Assembly (NCBI GenBank): GCA_964388665.1
Contig: CAYMBJ010000039.1
Coordinates: 1-37,862 of the forward strand
Source of the DNA: CALCCV01 sp964388665
Lineage (GTDB): Bacteria > Bdellovibrionota > Bdellovibrionia > Bdellovibrionales > Bdellovibrionaceae
Direction of reading: 5' to 3'
DNA length: 37,862 bases
Numbering within the stretch: the stretch's first letter is position 1; the number at the start of each line of letters is the position of its first letter. Positions 14,764 to 22,330 of the stretch are shown piece by piece. The notes below the pieces were generated by a model that ran no database searches, was not told where the DNA came from, and saw nothing but the letters and a program-made list of their open reading frames with translations. A program made the position numbers and the translations under genes.

Positions 14764-17268
14764 GTGTTAAAGAGAGTACAGAGCCAACTTAAAAAAATTC
14801 TCTTTCTCAATGTCTTCGTTCCGATGGTGCTAGGAATTTTTTCCAGTGCACTTCTCGTATTTCTTATTTACAGAATGGGCACGGCGGGCCAAGATGTTGA
14901 GCGATCAGACCATGTTATCAAGGAGCTCCTCACTCTAGAAACCACTCTTGTCGAAATGCAAAGTTCAGCGCGCAGTTTTTCGATGGATCAAGAAGACAAC
15001 CTCCCTCAACATGTGGTCGTTGCCGATTCCACTATCACTGAGAAGATAGCCAGTTTAAAATCTGATATCGTTCACCAGCCTGAGCAGCTCCGCCAACTTC
15101 TCGAAATAGAATCGCTTTATGGCAACGCGAAGGCGACACAGGATTCAATGGAAATGGCCCGTCACGACAAACTTCATTTGATCGCGCAAATGCGTGAGGG
15201 CTTAAAAAAGATGATTGCAAAAGAGAAACGGCTTCGTGCCCATCGTGACGCTTCAGCAAGCAATCTTTTTGTGTTTTTGATTGCCGCTGTGATCGCTACG
15301 CTCGTTGCAGGAAACGGACTCTTGGCATTGATGGGACGTAAGAACATTCATCACTTGTCTTATTTTTACCGAGAGCTGATTCGATCACAGGATGACCAGT
15401 TCAAAAAACTGCAGGAAGAGGAGTGGTATAAGTCCAAAGAGATGAGTCTGGCATCAAGATTGCTACAGAAGGGGAAGCTAGATAAAATTATGCATTCTTG
15501 TTTAACATTTTTGTCAGATACTTTTTCGATTCCTATGGCCGCAGCCTCAATGAAAACTCCGCGTGGTAGCTATTATCGTATCGCCAGCATTGGCATTGAA
15601 CCGCAAAAGCAAAACCACGATTCAGATTCAGATTCAGATTCAGAAAATGGTGGATCTGCGTTCGTCAAACTGACTGCGCAGAACAAGGTCATTCAATGCT
15701 TCAAAGATGTGCCTCTTGGCACATGGATTAACAAAACAAAAACGGGTACAGTTCAAGCCCAGTGCGTCGTCGCCGTTCCCATTATTTTTGATGAAGAGTG
15801 CCTGGCCGTTTTGGAGCTTGGATTTGTGGAGGCCGTGGATTGTCGATTTGAGGAGCTCATGAAGAGGGCTTCCTCAAAGGTGGGTGGCATCATTAGAAAC
15901 GCCATCTCTAAGGAACGCCTTGGATACCTTCTCAACGAAGTGCAGTCCAAGTCTGACGAATTGATAGAGCAGCAGCAAGAACTAAAGGAGAAGGCACGAG
16001 CTCTGCAGAAAGCCAGTCAGTACAAATCAGAATTTTTAGCCAATATGTCTCATGAGCTCCGCACGCCACTGAACAGTTCGATGATTCTTGCGCAAATTCT
16101 AGCTGAAAATAAAGAGCAGAACCTATCCGATAAACAAGTGGGATTTTGCAATCAAATTCTAAGGTCTGGCCGCGACCTATTGATGATCATAGACGACATA
16201 CTTGACCTGGCAAAGGTGGAGTCTGGAAAACTCGAAATTGCAGTTGCCCCGTTTAAGGTTCGCGAAGTCTGTGAATCCATCAGCAGTACATTTTCTCCTC
16301 TGGCGCAACAAAAAGGTCTTTCATTTAGTGTCAATTGTCACTGCCCTAGTGCGGAGATACAAACGGATCGACTTCGCCTTGAACAGATTCTTAAGAATCT
16401 GGTTTCAAATGCGGTCAAATTTACCCATAAGGGTTACGTCAATCTCGACATACGCCAATATCCCATTGGCAATGGCGACGAATTTGAATTTGAGTTTTCA
16501 GTCAGCGATTCTGGAATTGGAATCGATAAGGAAAAACTGACTGTTATTTTTGAGTCGTTTCGCCAAGCCGATGGCGCCACAACTCGAAACTATGGTGGCA
16601 CCGGTCTTGGTCTTTCCATCTCAAACAATTTGACAGCATTGCTGAGCGGCAGCCTGAGCGTCACCTCTACCCCTCAAAAAGGCAGCCAATTCATTTTGCG
16701 ACTTCCAGAGCAGCTTGATCCTCAGGAGGCATTCTCTCGCGCCGAGGTGTTGGGAATTCCTGAATTCAAAAGGCAACAAAACGATCTGAACTCCATTGGA
16801 ACACAGCCTACCGATCAACTTCGGGAGGCCATGATGAATGATGAAGCGCGGCCTCAAAAAAAATCAAGTCTTTTGAACGGAGCCAGAATAATGATTATCG
16901 ATAGCGATTTTAGGAATGCATTTTCTATCTCTGCAAGTCTTGAAAACGAAGGAGCGAAAACTGAAATGGTCGGCAATCAAGACGACGCATTAAATTGTTT
17001 GAAGACAGTGAGAGACCTGGACTTGGTTTTGATCGACCTTGCCACTTCAGAAATTGACGTTTACAATATCATTCAAAAGATACGAGGGCATAGGTCTGCT
17101 AAAAACCTCCCTATCATTGCGTTAACAAACGATGCAAACACAGTTGCTTTCAAGCAGTATCGTGAATTGGGCGTTAGTGATATGCTTACAAAGCCTCTGG
17201 AAATGACAAAGCTTGCAGTTCTGGTTAATTCAGTAAGAAAGCAGAAGGGAAACAGCTTATGCCATTGA
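14764..17268 (+). CDS. Membrane hybrid histidine kinase (CHASE3-like, GAF-like, REC)
   Basis: An 834-residue inner-membrane sensor. Membrane segments at about 12-36 and 167-190 bracket a helical periplasmic region (37-166) like CHASE3 domains. A GAF-like cytosolic domain spans about 235-385, and a coiled coil 395-420. HisKA has phospho-acceptor His430 in FLANMSHELRTP. The ATPase domain (about 530-650) has NLVSNAVKF, DSGIGI and GGTGLGLSI. The C-terminal receiver (705-825) keeps Asp758 and Lys810 but has IIDSD in the acidic pocket and lacks the usual MPxMDG loop, so it is degenerate. GTG start one base after the regulator stop, with no clear ribosome site, implies translational coupling. A GATTCA microsatellite encodes an Asp-Ser run at 286-293. 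The stop overlaps the next kinase gene by 10 bp. Confidence 0.92.
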   Translation: MLKRVQSQLKKILFLNVFVPMVLGIFSSALLVFLIYRMGTAGQDVERSDHVIKELLTLETTLVEMQSSARSFSMDQEDNLPQHVVVADSTITEKIASLKSDIVHQPEQLRQLLEIESLYGNAKATQDSMEMARHDKLHLIAQMREGLKKMIAKEKRLRAHRDASASNLFVFLIAAVIATLVAGNGLLALMGRKNIHHLSYFYRELIRSQDDQFKKLQEEEWYKSKEMSLASRLLQKGKLDKIMHSCLTFLSDTFSIPMAAASMKTPRGSYYRIASIGIEPQKQNHDSDSDSDSENGGSAFVKLTAQNKVIQCFKDVPLGTWINKTKTGTVQAQCVVAVPIIFDEECLAVLELGFVEAVDCRFEELMKRASSKVGGIIRNAISKERLGYLLNEVQSKSDELIEQQQELKEKARALQKASQYKSEFLANMSHELRTPLNSSMILAQILAENKEQNLSDKQVGFCNQILRSGRDLLMIIDDILDLAKVESGKLEIAVAPFKVREVCESISSTFSPLAQQKGLSFSVNCHCPSAEIQTDRLRLEQILKNLVSNAVKFTHKGYVNLDIRQYPIGNGDEFEFEFSVSDSGIGIDKEKLTVIFESFRQADGATTRNYGGTGLGLSISNNLTALLSGSLSVTSTPQKGSQFILRLPEQLDPQEAFSRAEVLGIPEFKRQQNDLNSIGTQPTDQLREAMMNDEARPQKKSSLLNGARIMIIDSDFRNAFSISASLENEGAKTEMVGNQDDALNCLKTVRDLDLVLIDLATSEIDVYNIIQKIRGHRSAKNLPIIALTNDANTVAFKQYRELGVSDMLTKPLEMTKLAVLVNSVRKQKGNSLCH
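15619..15642 (+). repeat. Hexanucleotide microsatellite (GATTCA)4
   Basis: Four exact tandem copies of GATTCA encode four Asp-Ser pairs inside the GAF-like region of the membrane hybrid kinase. Because the unit is 6 bp, slippage would change the acidic linker by two residues per unit without breaking the frame. Confidence 0.85.
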
Positions 17269-18878
17269 AGATACTAGTAGTTGATGATCGACCTGAAAAT
17301 ATCTTCTCGCTAGTTCACTTGATTGAGCAGTCTGGTAGCACTATTGAAACAGCCTCTTCAGGGCAAAAGGCACTGGCGCTACTCTCACGAATCAACGATA
17401 TCGACTTAGCCCTGATTGATGTGCAGATGCCAGAGATGGATGGCTTTGAACTCGCAACACTCATGAGAGGCGTCGAAAGGACTCGCCACATTCCCATCAT
17501 TTTTATTACAGCAGACGTACAGAGCTCTGATTTTGAGTTCAAAGGATATGAGAGTGGCGCCGTTGATATTCTGTTTAAACCCATCAATTCGAAAGTACTT
17601 CTGTCGAAAATCGAAGTTTTCAATAGGCTGGCAACAAAAAAGAAGATGTTAAGGCAAAAGATCGAAGAGCTCGAGGCATCGAAAAAACTAGCCGAAGACG
17701 CGCAAAAAAGGGCGGAAGATGCTGACCGTATGAAGTCTGCCTTTTTAGCAAACATGAGCCATGAAATGCGCACGCCTCTTACGGCCCTTTTGGGCTTTGC
17801 AGAGCTCCTCATTAACGAAGACAATTCGCCAACACAACAAAAAGAGTATTTAAATATCATCCTTCGCAACGGTAGAAACTTGGTCGATTTGATCAATGAC
17901 TTGTTGGACCTATCAAAAATAGAGGCCGGAGAGCTTACTGTTGAGACCATTGAATTTTCATTGTCAGCTCTAATTGATGAGGTCGCAAATTTGCTTCAAC
18001 CTCTGATCGAAAAAAATGAGGTCAACTTAAAAATTTATTTTCACGAAGGAAGCAAAGACCTCATTGCCTCGGATTTAAAACGGGTTCGACAAGTGCTAAT
18101 CAACCTGATTGGAAACGCTGTCAAATTTTCCGCAAAAGGATCAGTCAAAGTAGAGATTCTAAAGGGGCCGCCCATCAAGATCAGGATTCTTGATACCGGA
18201 ATTGGAATACCGCCGGAAAAGCAGCACCTTCTCTTTAAGCCCTTTCACCAGCTGGTAAATTCAGAGTGCCATGAATATGGCGGAACTGGCTTGGGCCTGG
18301 CGCTTTCTAAAAAGATTGCCCACGCACTTGGGGGGGACATTCTACTCTTGGCCAGCAAAGTGAATGGTGGGACCACTTTTCAATTTCAATTTGTAGACAG
18401 AACCCCTAAAGCTCAACGAGTCTTGAGAAAGGGGGCAAATGACAAGCTCCAAACGGATACGCTACCTTCGCCCACTTCATCTAAAGAAATTGACGAATCA
18501 GAGCTTAAGGCGCGGATAGCATCCTTGGTTATATTGCTGATCGACGACTCTCCGGACAATCAAATGCTTGTGGATACCGTACTCAGGCAATACGGCGCAC
18601 AGGTACTGCTGGCGAGCTCAGCCCAAGAAGGAATCGACATGGCACTTCGCGAACATGTGGACACAGTGCTAATGGACTTTCAGCTGCCGGACCTAGATGG
18701 CCTCGAGGCCACAAGAAAGCTGCGTGACCAGGATTTTATTAACCCTATCATCTTTTTGACCGCAAATGCCATGGGCGGAGAACGCGATCGTGCTATCGAT
18801 GCTGGAGCCAATGAATACGTCGCAAAGCCTATCCATTGGCACACCCTGTTGACCACCATTGTTGAGCACAACAATTGA
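17259..18878 (+). CDS. Soluble hybrid kinase REC-HisKA-HATPase-REC
   Basis: A 539-residue cytosolic kinase with receivers at both ends. N-terminal receiver: VVDDRPEN, Asp54 (LALIDVQMPEMDG) and FKPIN. A charged coiled coil spans about 125-158. HisKA has His168 (FLANMSHEMRTP). The ATPase motifs are NLIGNAVKF, DTGIGI and GGTGLGLAL (about 282-350). C-terminal receiver: LIDDSPDN, Asp473 (VLMDFQLPDLDG) and AKPIH. There is no Hpt domain. The ATG overlaps the upstream kinase stop by 10 bp. It is the third gene of the regulator-kinase-kinase operon. The N-terminal receiver may let it take signal from the first kinase; this is inference. Confidence 0.94.
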   Translation: MPLKILVVDDRPENIFSLVHLIEQSGSTIETASSGQKALALLSRINDIDLALIDVQMPEMDGFELATLMRGVERTRHIPIIFITADVQSSDFEFKGYESGAVDILFKPINSKVLLSKIEVFNRLATKKKMLRQKIEELEASKKLAEDAQKRAEDADRMKSAFLANMSHEMRTPLTALLGFAELLINEDNSPTQQKEYLNIILRNGRNLVDLINDLLDLSKIEAGELTVETIEFSLSALIDEVANLLQPLIEKNEVNLKIYFHEGSKDLIASDLKRVRQVLINLIGNAVKFSAKGSVKVEILKGPPIKIRILDTGIGIPPEKQHLLFKPFHQLVNSECHEYGGTGLGLALSKKIAHALGGDILLLASKVNGGTTFQFQFVDRTPKAQRVLRKGANDKLQTDTLPSPTSSKEIDESELKARIASLVILLIDDSPDNQMLVDTVLRQYGAQVLLASSAQEGIDMALREHVDTVLMDFQLPDLDGLEATRKLRDQDFINPIIFLTANAMGGERDRAIDAGANEYVAKPIHWHTLLTTIVEHNN

Positions 18879-18890
18879 TTTCGGTCGAAC

Positions 18891-18925
18891 TTGTCCTCTA
18901 GGGCGTGTTGACCTCTGTTGGACAA
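18891..18925. terminator. Possible bidirectional terminator between convergent genes
   Basis: TTGTCC (18891-18896) pairs with GGACAA (18920-18925), with an inner AGG/CCT. The right arm is followed by TAAAAATTTT on the plus strand. It lies between the hybrid kinase stop and the convergent YqjE-like gene stop. The 6-bp stem and 23-base loop make it weak. Confidence 0.3.
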
Positions 18926-18946
18926 TAAAAATTTTGATCCTGTTAG

Positions 18947-19381
18947 TCAATTTCGAGACAGGGAGTCGCTAAGCTTGCTGAACTGAAGCTTGGGTCTATC
19001 ATCTTGGGTGTTCTCATGAGTTGACTGGTGAGTTGACTGGGGGGCTGGATTTGCATCTTGTTTTTTGTCTTTGAAAACACTGGCAATGCCGACAGCGCTA
19101 GCCAATGCAAGCAAACCAAAAACGGTGAGGTTTATCACTTCGCCGGATTGATACAATGTGAGCAAACCTTCCATCTGATTGCCAAACTTTATGAAAGCAA
19201 ATATAAAGACGGCAGCACAGATAACACCAATTAAAAATCTAAATAGAATTTCATTTATCTCGCGTTTCATTTTTTCCGCAATAGCGTCCACAACTTGAAG
19301 TTGCAGATGTTCAATCCTGGCTTCCTGCTTCAAAGCATAATACCGAGTCAGAAAATCAAATGCTATTTTGTAAAAGGTCAT
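18947..19381 (-). CDS. YqjE/DUF1469-like membrane protein
   Basis: About 144 residues with two membrane segments (about 46-66 and 81-105) after an amphipathic N-terminal helix region. The C-terminal tail is polar and contains a small repeat (QSTHQSTHENT). The layout resembles the YqjE/DUF1469 (holin-like) family, and in E. coli yqjE follows yqjD, a DUF883 gene, as here. The family call rests on topology plus context, not on a clear signature. ATG at 19381 is chosen for AAGGAG 7 bases upstream. A strong rho-independent terminator immediately precedes it, so expression from the csbD-DUF883 transcript would be reduced or conditional. Confidence 0.65.
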   Translation of the reverse strand: MTFYKIAFDFLTRYYALKQEARIEHLQLQVVDAIAEKMKREINEILFRFLIGVICAAVFIFAFIKFGNQMEGLLTLYQSGEVINLTVFGLLALASAVGIASVFKDKKQDANPAPQSTHQSTHENTQDDRPKLQFSKLSDSLSRN

Positions 19382-19399
19382 CTGCGCTCTCCTTTTGTA

Positions 19400-19434
19400 C
19401 AAAAAGCGGCCAGCTCAACTGAGCTCAGGCCGCT
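19400..19434 (-). terminator. Rho-independent terminator/attenuator after DUF883 gene
   Basis: Read on the minus strand, AGCGGCC (19434-19428) pairs with GGCCGCT (19411-19405) around an inner AGCTCA/TGAGCT stem with a two-base loop, and is followed directly by five Ts. The stem is about 13 bp with a two-base bulge. It sits 32 bp after the DUF883 stop and about 5 bp before the ribosome site of the YqjE-like gene, so it should end or attenuate the csbD-DUF883 transcript. Confidence 0.8.
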
Positions 19435-19465
19435 GGATCCGATGCTGGCGCAGAACCGCTCAATG

Positions 19466-19735
19466 CTAATGGCTTCTTCTTGCGAGCAACGTAAATAAAC
19501 AACCAACTGCTATTCCCGCAACCGCCGCTAACGCAGCTCCTTGATAAGGATTTGTGCGAATATAGGTACGGCCGTCCTCCACATAGTGGGATGCCCTTTC
19601 CGAGGCTCGATTTGCAATTTCGCCAATTTTCTTGCCCGCATCTCTCGAAGCGTTTTCAATAGGCTCAGCCAGAGAATTCGCCCCGTTTACGAATTTATCA
19701 ACCTTACTCTTTACATCAAAATCTGTTCGCGCCAT
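19466..19735 (-). CDS. DUF883 (YqjD/ElaB-type) membrane-anchored protein
   Basis: An 89-residue protein: an amphipathic helical domain (residues 1-60, SKVDKFVNGANSLAEPIENASRDAGKKIGE region), then the family hallmark Y58-IRTNPYQGAALAAVAGIAVG and a C-terminal membrane segment ending LLARRSH. YqjD/ElaB proteins in E. coli tether ribosomes to the inner membrane in stationary phase. AGGAGGAG lies upstream of the ATG. It follows csbD by 26 bp in the same transcript and ends 32 bp before the terminator. Confidence 0.92.
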   Translation of the reverse strand: MARTDFDVKSKVDKFVNGANSLAEPIENASRDAGKKIGEIANRASERASHYVEDGRTYIRTNPYQGAALAAVAGIAVGCLFTLLARRSH

Positions 19736-19761
19736 ATCGTACTCTCCTCCTGATATTTATC

Positions 19762-20013
19762 TCAGTTTCTTAGGCTATTCTTTATTTTTTGGGTGGCACT
19801 GTCTTTTTGATTTTCAAATTTTTTAATGAGATCATCCATGCGCCTCTTCACCTGCTCCTGGGATTCACCATACTTCTGCTGAACCAGACCAGACACGGCT
19901 TTTAGATCACCTTTGGTTTTTTCCAATTCATCATCTGTCAATTTTCCCCAGGCTTTCTGAATTTCACCTTTAAATTCTCTCCATTGACCCTTGATAGCTT
20001 GTTCGTTCATCAT
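19762..20013 (-). CDS. CsbD-family stress protein
   Basis: An 83-residue hydrophilic helical protein with the CsbD signature: NEQAIKGQWREFKGEIQKAWGKLTDDEL followed by KGDLKAVSGLVQQKYGES (each half a family hallmark). CsbD proteins are general-stress proteins of unknown mechanism. ATG at 20013 is chosen over a longer open frame because AAGGAG lies 6 bases upstream. A near-perfect sigma-54 promoter at 20061-20076 gives a short leader of about 37 bases. It is first in the csbD-DUF883-(YqjE-like) transcription unit. Confidence 0.92.
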   Translation of the reverse strand: MMNEQAIKGQWREFKGEIQKAWGKLTDDELEKTKGDLKAVSGLVQQKYGESQEQVKRRMDDLIKKFENQKDSATQKIKNSLRN

Positions 20014-20060
20014 ACTAGACTCCTTTTTTGTAAGTGGTTCGTCGACTGACCCAATACAAC

Positions 20061-20076
20061 AGCAAGAAGGCTGCCA
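20061..20076 (-). promoter_or_regulatory. Sigma-54 (-24/-12) promoter of the csbD operon
   Basis: On the minus strand the sequence is TGGCAG-N5-TTGCT. Against the consensus TGGCAC-N5-TTGCW only one base differs, and the invariant GG and GC are ten bases apart. The predicted transcription start is near 20050, 37 bases before the csbD ATG. Upstream lies a TTGGACA/TGTCCAG dyad (about 20082-20119) and the perfect palindrome at 20147-20158, near the usual distance for an activator site. Confidence 0.8.
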
Positions 20077-20146
20077 GTTGTGTTGGACAACTGCGAGGAT
20101 CTGAGTGGCAAGTGTCCAGTTCCGCAACACAGCATGCGGGTATATT

Positions 20147-20158
20147 CTCCACGTGGAG
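20147..20158. promoter_or_regulatory. Perfect palindrome, possible activator site
   Basis: CTCCACGTGGAG is an exact 12-bp dyad about 100 bp upstream of the predicted csbD transcription start and about 45 bp upstream of the hpt start. This is the spacing expected for an NtrC-family enhancer. No matching copy was found at the other sigma-54-like promoters, so its assignment is tentative. Confidence 0.4.
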
Positions 20159-20192
20159 TTCAAAAAAGACATGTACATCAGGAAATTATTCC

Positions 20193-20198
20193 TATACT
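20193..20198 (+). promoter_or_regulatory. Possible -10 element of hpt, leaderless
   Basis: TATACT ends 8 bases before the ATG at 20207, so transcription would begin at or next to the start codon. No ribosome site is seen upstream of that ATG. A short dyad AGGAA/TTCCT (20180-20193) overlaps it. No good -35 was found. Confidence 0.35.
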
Positions 20199-20206
20199 TT
20201 TTTTAT

Positions 20207-20500
20207 ATGGATGAAATCAAATTGCCGCGAGAGATGTATTTGACCTATTTGCGCCGTCGCGAAATGGACATTGAAAATCTTAAAAAGGGATTGAGTGAAG
20301 GTAGCGTTGATCCTTTTAACACTCTCGGGCATCAGCTGCTCGGCAATGCATCTAACTTTGGATTTCCAGAGCTAGAAGTCATTGCTGAAAAGATGGAAAG
20401 CCTTTCGCAACAAGATCTAAATACAACGGGAGCAATGCTTATTAAAGATATGGTCTCATGGATTGAGCGCACCAAGGTGTCCCTTGGAGCTGTCACTTAG
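20207..20500 (+). CDS. Stand-alone Hpt phosphotransfer protein
   Basis: About 97 residues of helical protein matching the Hpt fold. The phospho-acceptor segment is LGH42QLLGNASNFGFPELEVIAEK (pattern H-x3-G-x5-F-G), followed by EKMESLSQQDL and two more helices. Hpt proteins shuttle phosphate between receivers of hybrid kinases and a final response regulator. All five hybrid kinases in the window lack an Hpt domain, so this could serve them. The start is uncertain. ATG 20207 is used because the domain begins there and a -10 box suggests a leaderless message; in-frame alternatives are 20171 and 20234. The 3' end overlaps the convergent rlmN by 45 bp. Confidence 0.8.
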   Translation: MDEIKLPREMYLTYLRRREMDIENLKKGLSEGSVDPFNTLGHQLLGNASNFGFPELEVIAEKMESLSQQDLNTTGAMLIKDMVSWIERTKVSLGAVT

Positions 20501-21568
20501 ATTCAGTGGTCGCTCTACTGTGTTGAGCTGACCACATGCTGCTAAAATCTTATCACCCTTGGTGGTTCTCACCAATGTCGGAATGTTATAGGCACCAAGA
20601 ATTTTTTTAAAATTTGCAATTCTCACTTCTTCTGGACGCGCGAAACGGGCCCCAGGAAAGGGGTTAAATGGAATCAAATTTATGTAGGCCTTTTTTCCTT
20701 GCAGCAGTCTGCCCGTGGCATGCGCATCTTCGCTCGAGTCATTGAAATCCTTCGCTAATAAATATTCATAGGTCACAAAGCGTTTCTTCCCTCTAGGTAT
20801 TCCATCTACTAGGGGCAAGATCTGAGCTAACGGATAACGTTTATTGATTGGAATCAACTGACTGCGTTTTTCTTCATAGGGCGAGTGAAGCGACAAAGCT
20901 ATGTTTACGTCAGGCATATCTATGGAAATGTCTCTTAGCCACCGCTCAAGTCCAGGTCGATAGCCTGAGGTTGAAATAGTGATCTTGTGCCCAGCCAAGC
21001 TGAGACCGTGCTGTGAAATAAAAATCATTGCAGATCTTTTTACAGCATCAAAGTTGTGTAGCGGCTCACCCTGTCCCATGTAAACAATATTTAAGATTCG
21101 CGAATCAGTGGGTCGATGTGTCTTTAACCAATTGAGAACCACAAGAAACTGTCCAACAATCTCTGCGGCGGAAAGGTGCCGACTGAAGCCTTGAGTTCCT
21201 GTATAACAAAATGTGCAGCTCATGGCACATCCCACTTGCGACGACAAACACAGAGTGTATTTGTTTTGAAAAGGTATCAATACGGACTCAACGCTCATCC
21301 CATCGTGCAATGAAAGTTTAAATTTTGCGGTCTTGTCGCTGGACGTACGAACATCTTTTATTTTGGGCAAGGCAAAATCAAAATTTGTCGAAACAAATGA
21401 CCTGGCCAGTTTCGAATAACCAAAAAGTTCACATGGCCTTTGTTGACTCTTCTTGTAATGCCAATTGTAAAGAAGAGTCCCAGTGCTTTTGGGCAACCCG
21501 GCCTCAGCAAACAATTTCTGCAGATCGGCGAATTTGTATTGGTAGAAGGAACCTAGCGGCCAATTCAT
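20456..21568 (-). CDS. rlmN: RlmN-type radical SAM 23S rRNA methyltransferase
   Basis: A 370-residue protein of the RlmN/Cfr family, which methylates C2 of adenosine in 23S rRNA (and tRNA for RlmN). The radical SAM cluster is C114-AMS-C118-TF-C121 within SSQVGCAMSCTFCYTG. MGQGEPLHN and STSGYRPGLERWL are family motifs. The second catalytic cysteine is Cys345 in GDKILAACGQL. The N-terminal helical domain (1-90) is present but divergent (FADLQKLFAEAG), so a paralogue of the main RlmN is possible. ATG has CAGGA upstream. The 3' end overlaps hpt on the other strand by 45 bp. Confidence 0.88.
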   Translation of the reverse strand: MNWPLGSFYQYKFADLQKLFAEAGLPKSTGTLLYNWHYKKSQQRPCELFGYSKLARSFVSTNFDFALPKIKDVRTSSDKTAKFKLSLHDGMSVESVLIPFQNKYTLCLSSQVGCAMSCTFCYTGTQGFSRHLSAAEIVGQFLVVLNWLKTHRPTDSRILNIVYMGQGEPLHNFDAVKRSAMIFISQHGLSLAGHKITISTSGYRPGLERWLRDISIDMPDVNIALSLHSPYEEKRSQLIPINKRYPLAQILPLVDGIPRGKKRFVTYEYLLAKDFNDSSEDAHATGRLLQGKKAYINLIPFNPFPGARFARPEEVRIANFKKILGAYNIPTLVRTTKGDKILAACGQLNTVERPLNLSDSSKGHLGALNP

Positions 21569-21630
21569 AACGTCCTGGTGTCATAGCCGCCAGGCCTGCT
21601 ACGGGCAAGGGAAATCTCCCCAGAACTCAA

Positions 21631-22167
21631 CTAAGGATGGCGATTGACAAAATTTCGAAATGGCTCTGCAAATCGAGGCGGCATCATATTCACAATCATA
21701 TCGACGGTATTGCTTACCATTGATCCATCCTGTATCTCAGGTTTCATTTTTTCAAAAGTGTCTGCCATCATTTCTGATTCCTCAAATGTAAAAAGCTGTT
21801 GCGCGGCTGAAAATACATTTTGTTCTTCAAAATCAAAATGGTGAAGTACGATTTCGCGCAGGCGCTTGGCCGCATTGGTCCATTTGATGTCAAAGGCCGT
21901 CGCCGCTTGAAAACTTCTCAATAGAGCCTCAGCTTCCATGTGTTCATCGTATGACTCTGTCACCAATTCTTTTGCCATTTCAATTTCACGTAGACTGTTG
22001 TAGAACACAGCCTCTTCTGCCCGCGAATGGGGAATCAGCACATCACAGAGTCTCTCAACGATCTTCTTGACCGGCTCAATCTCTTTTCCCTCGGATGCTT
22101 CCACCAACTTATCCAAAAGCACCCTAATTTTTTGGTGATCGTTTTTTAATGTTTCATAGATCGTCAT
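21631..22167 (-). CDS. Hemerythrin HHE-domain protein
   Basis: A 178-residue protein whose first 130 residues are a hemerythrin-like domain. Likely di-iron ligands are in NDHQKIR, LIPHSRAEEAVFY, YDEHMEAE and LHHFDFEEQNVF. The C-terminal 45 residues (PEIQDGSMVSNTVDMIVNMMPPRF) form an extra segment. Such proteins handle iron, O2 or NO. AGGAGG lies 5 bases before the ATG. A strong sigma-54 promoter match at 22243-22258 lies upstream. The gene is divergent from the small ORF/pfpI gene, which has its own match. Confidence 0.9.
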   Translation of the reverse strand: MTIYETLKNDHQKIRVLLDKLVEASEGKEIEPVKKIVERLCDVLIPHSRAEEAVFYNSLREIEMAKELVTESYDEHMEAEALLRSFQAATAFDIKWTNAAKRLREIVLHHFDFEEQNVFSAAQQLFTFEESEMMADTFEKMKPEIQDGSMVSNTVDMIVNMMPPRFAEPFRNFVNRHP

Positions 22168-22242
22168 TTTTCCTCCTATGTAGAGCTATCTTTACAAATC
22201 ATGCAGTTCCAAAACAATTGCTCTACCTACAATTGCTTTGGC

Positions 22243-22258
22243 TGCAACAGTTGTACCA
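22243..22258 (-). promoter_or_regulatory. Sigma-54 (-24/-12) promoter of the hemerythrin gene
   Basis: The minus strand reads TGGTAC-N5-TTGCA, which differs from the consensus TGGCAC-N5-TTGCW at one base. GG and GC are ten bases apart. The predicted start is near 22231, about 64 bases before the ATG at 22167. The direct repeat ACAATTGC (22215-22221 and 22230-22237) lies in the leader. Confidence 0.72.
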
Positions 22259-22304
22259 ATTCAATTGTTGTTTTTTGCCAATTAACGTATTGATCAGTTT
22301 TCGT

Positions 22305-22320
22305 TGGCAACAAAAATGCA
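22305..22320 (+). promoter_or_regulatory. Sigma-54 (-24/-12) promoter toward the pfpI gene
   Basis: The plus strand reads TGGCAA-N5-ATGCA, with GG and GC ten bases apart and two mismatches to consensus. The predicted start is near 22331, about 145 bases before pfpI. A 7-bp inverted repeat TTGCCAA (22275-22281) and TTGGCAA (22304-22310) overlaps the -24 element. It is divergent from the site at 22243-22258, with 46 bp between the two. Confidence 0.6.
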
Positions 22321-22330
22321 GGAAATAAAA

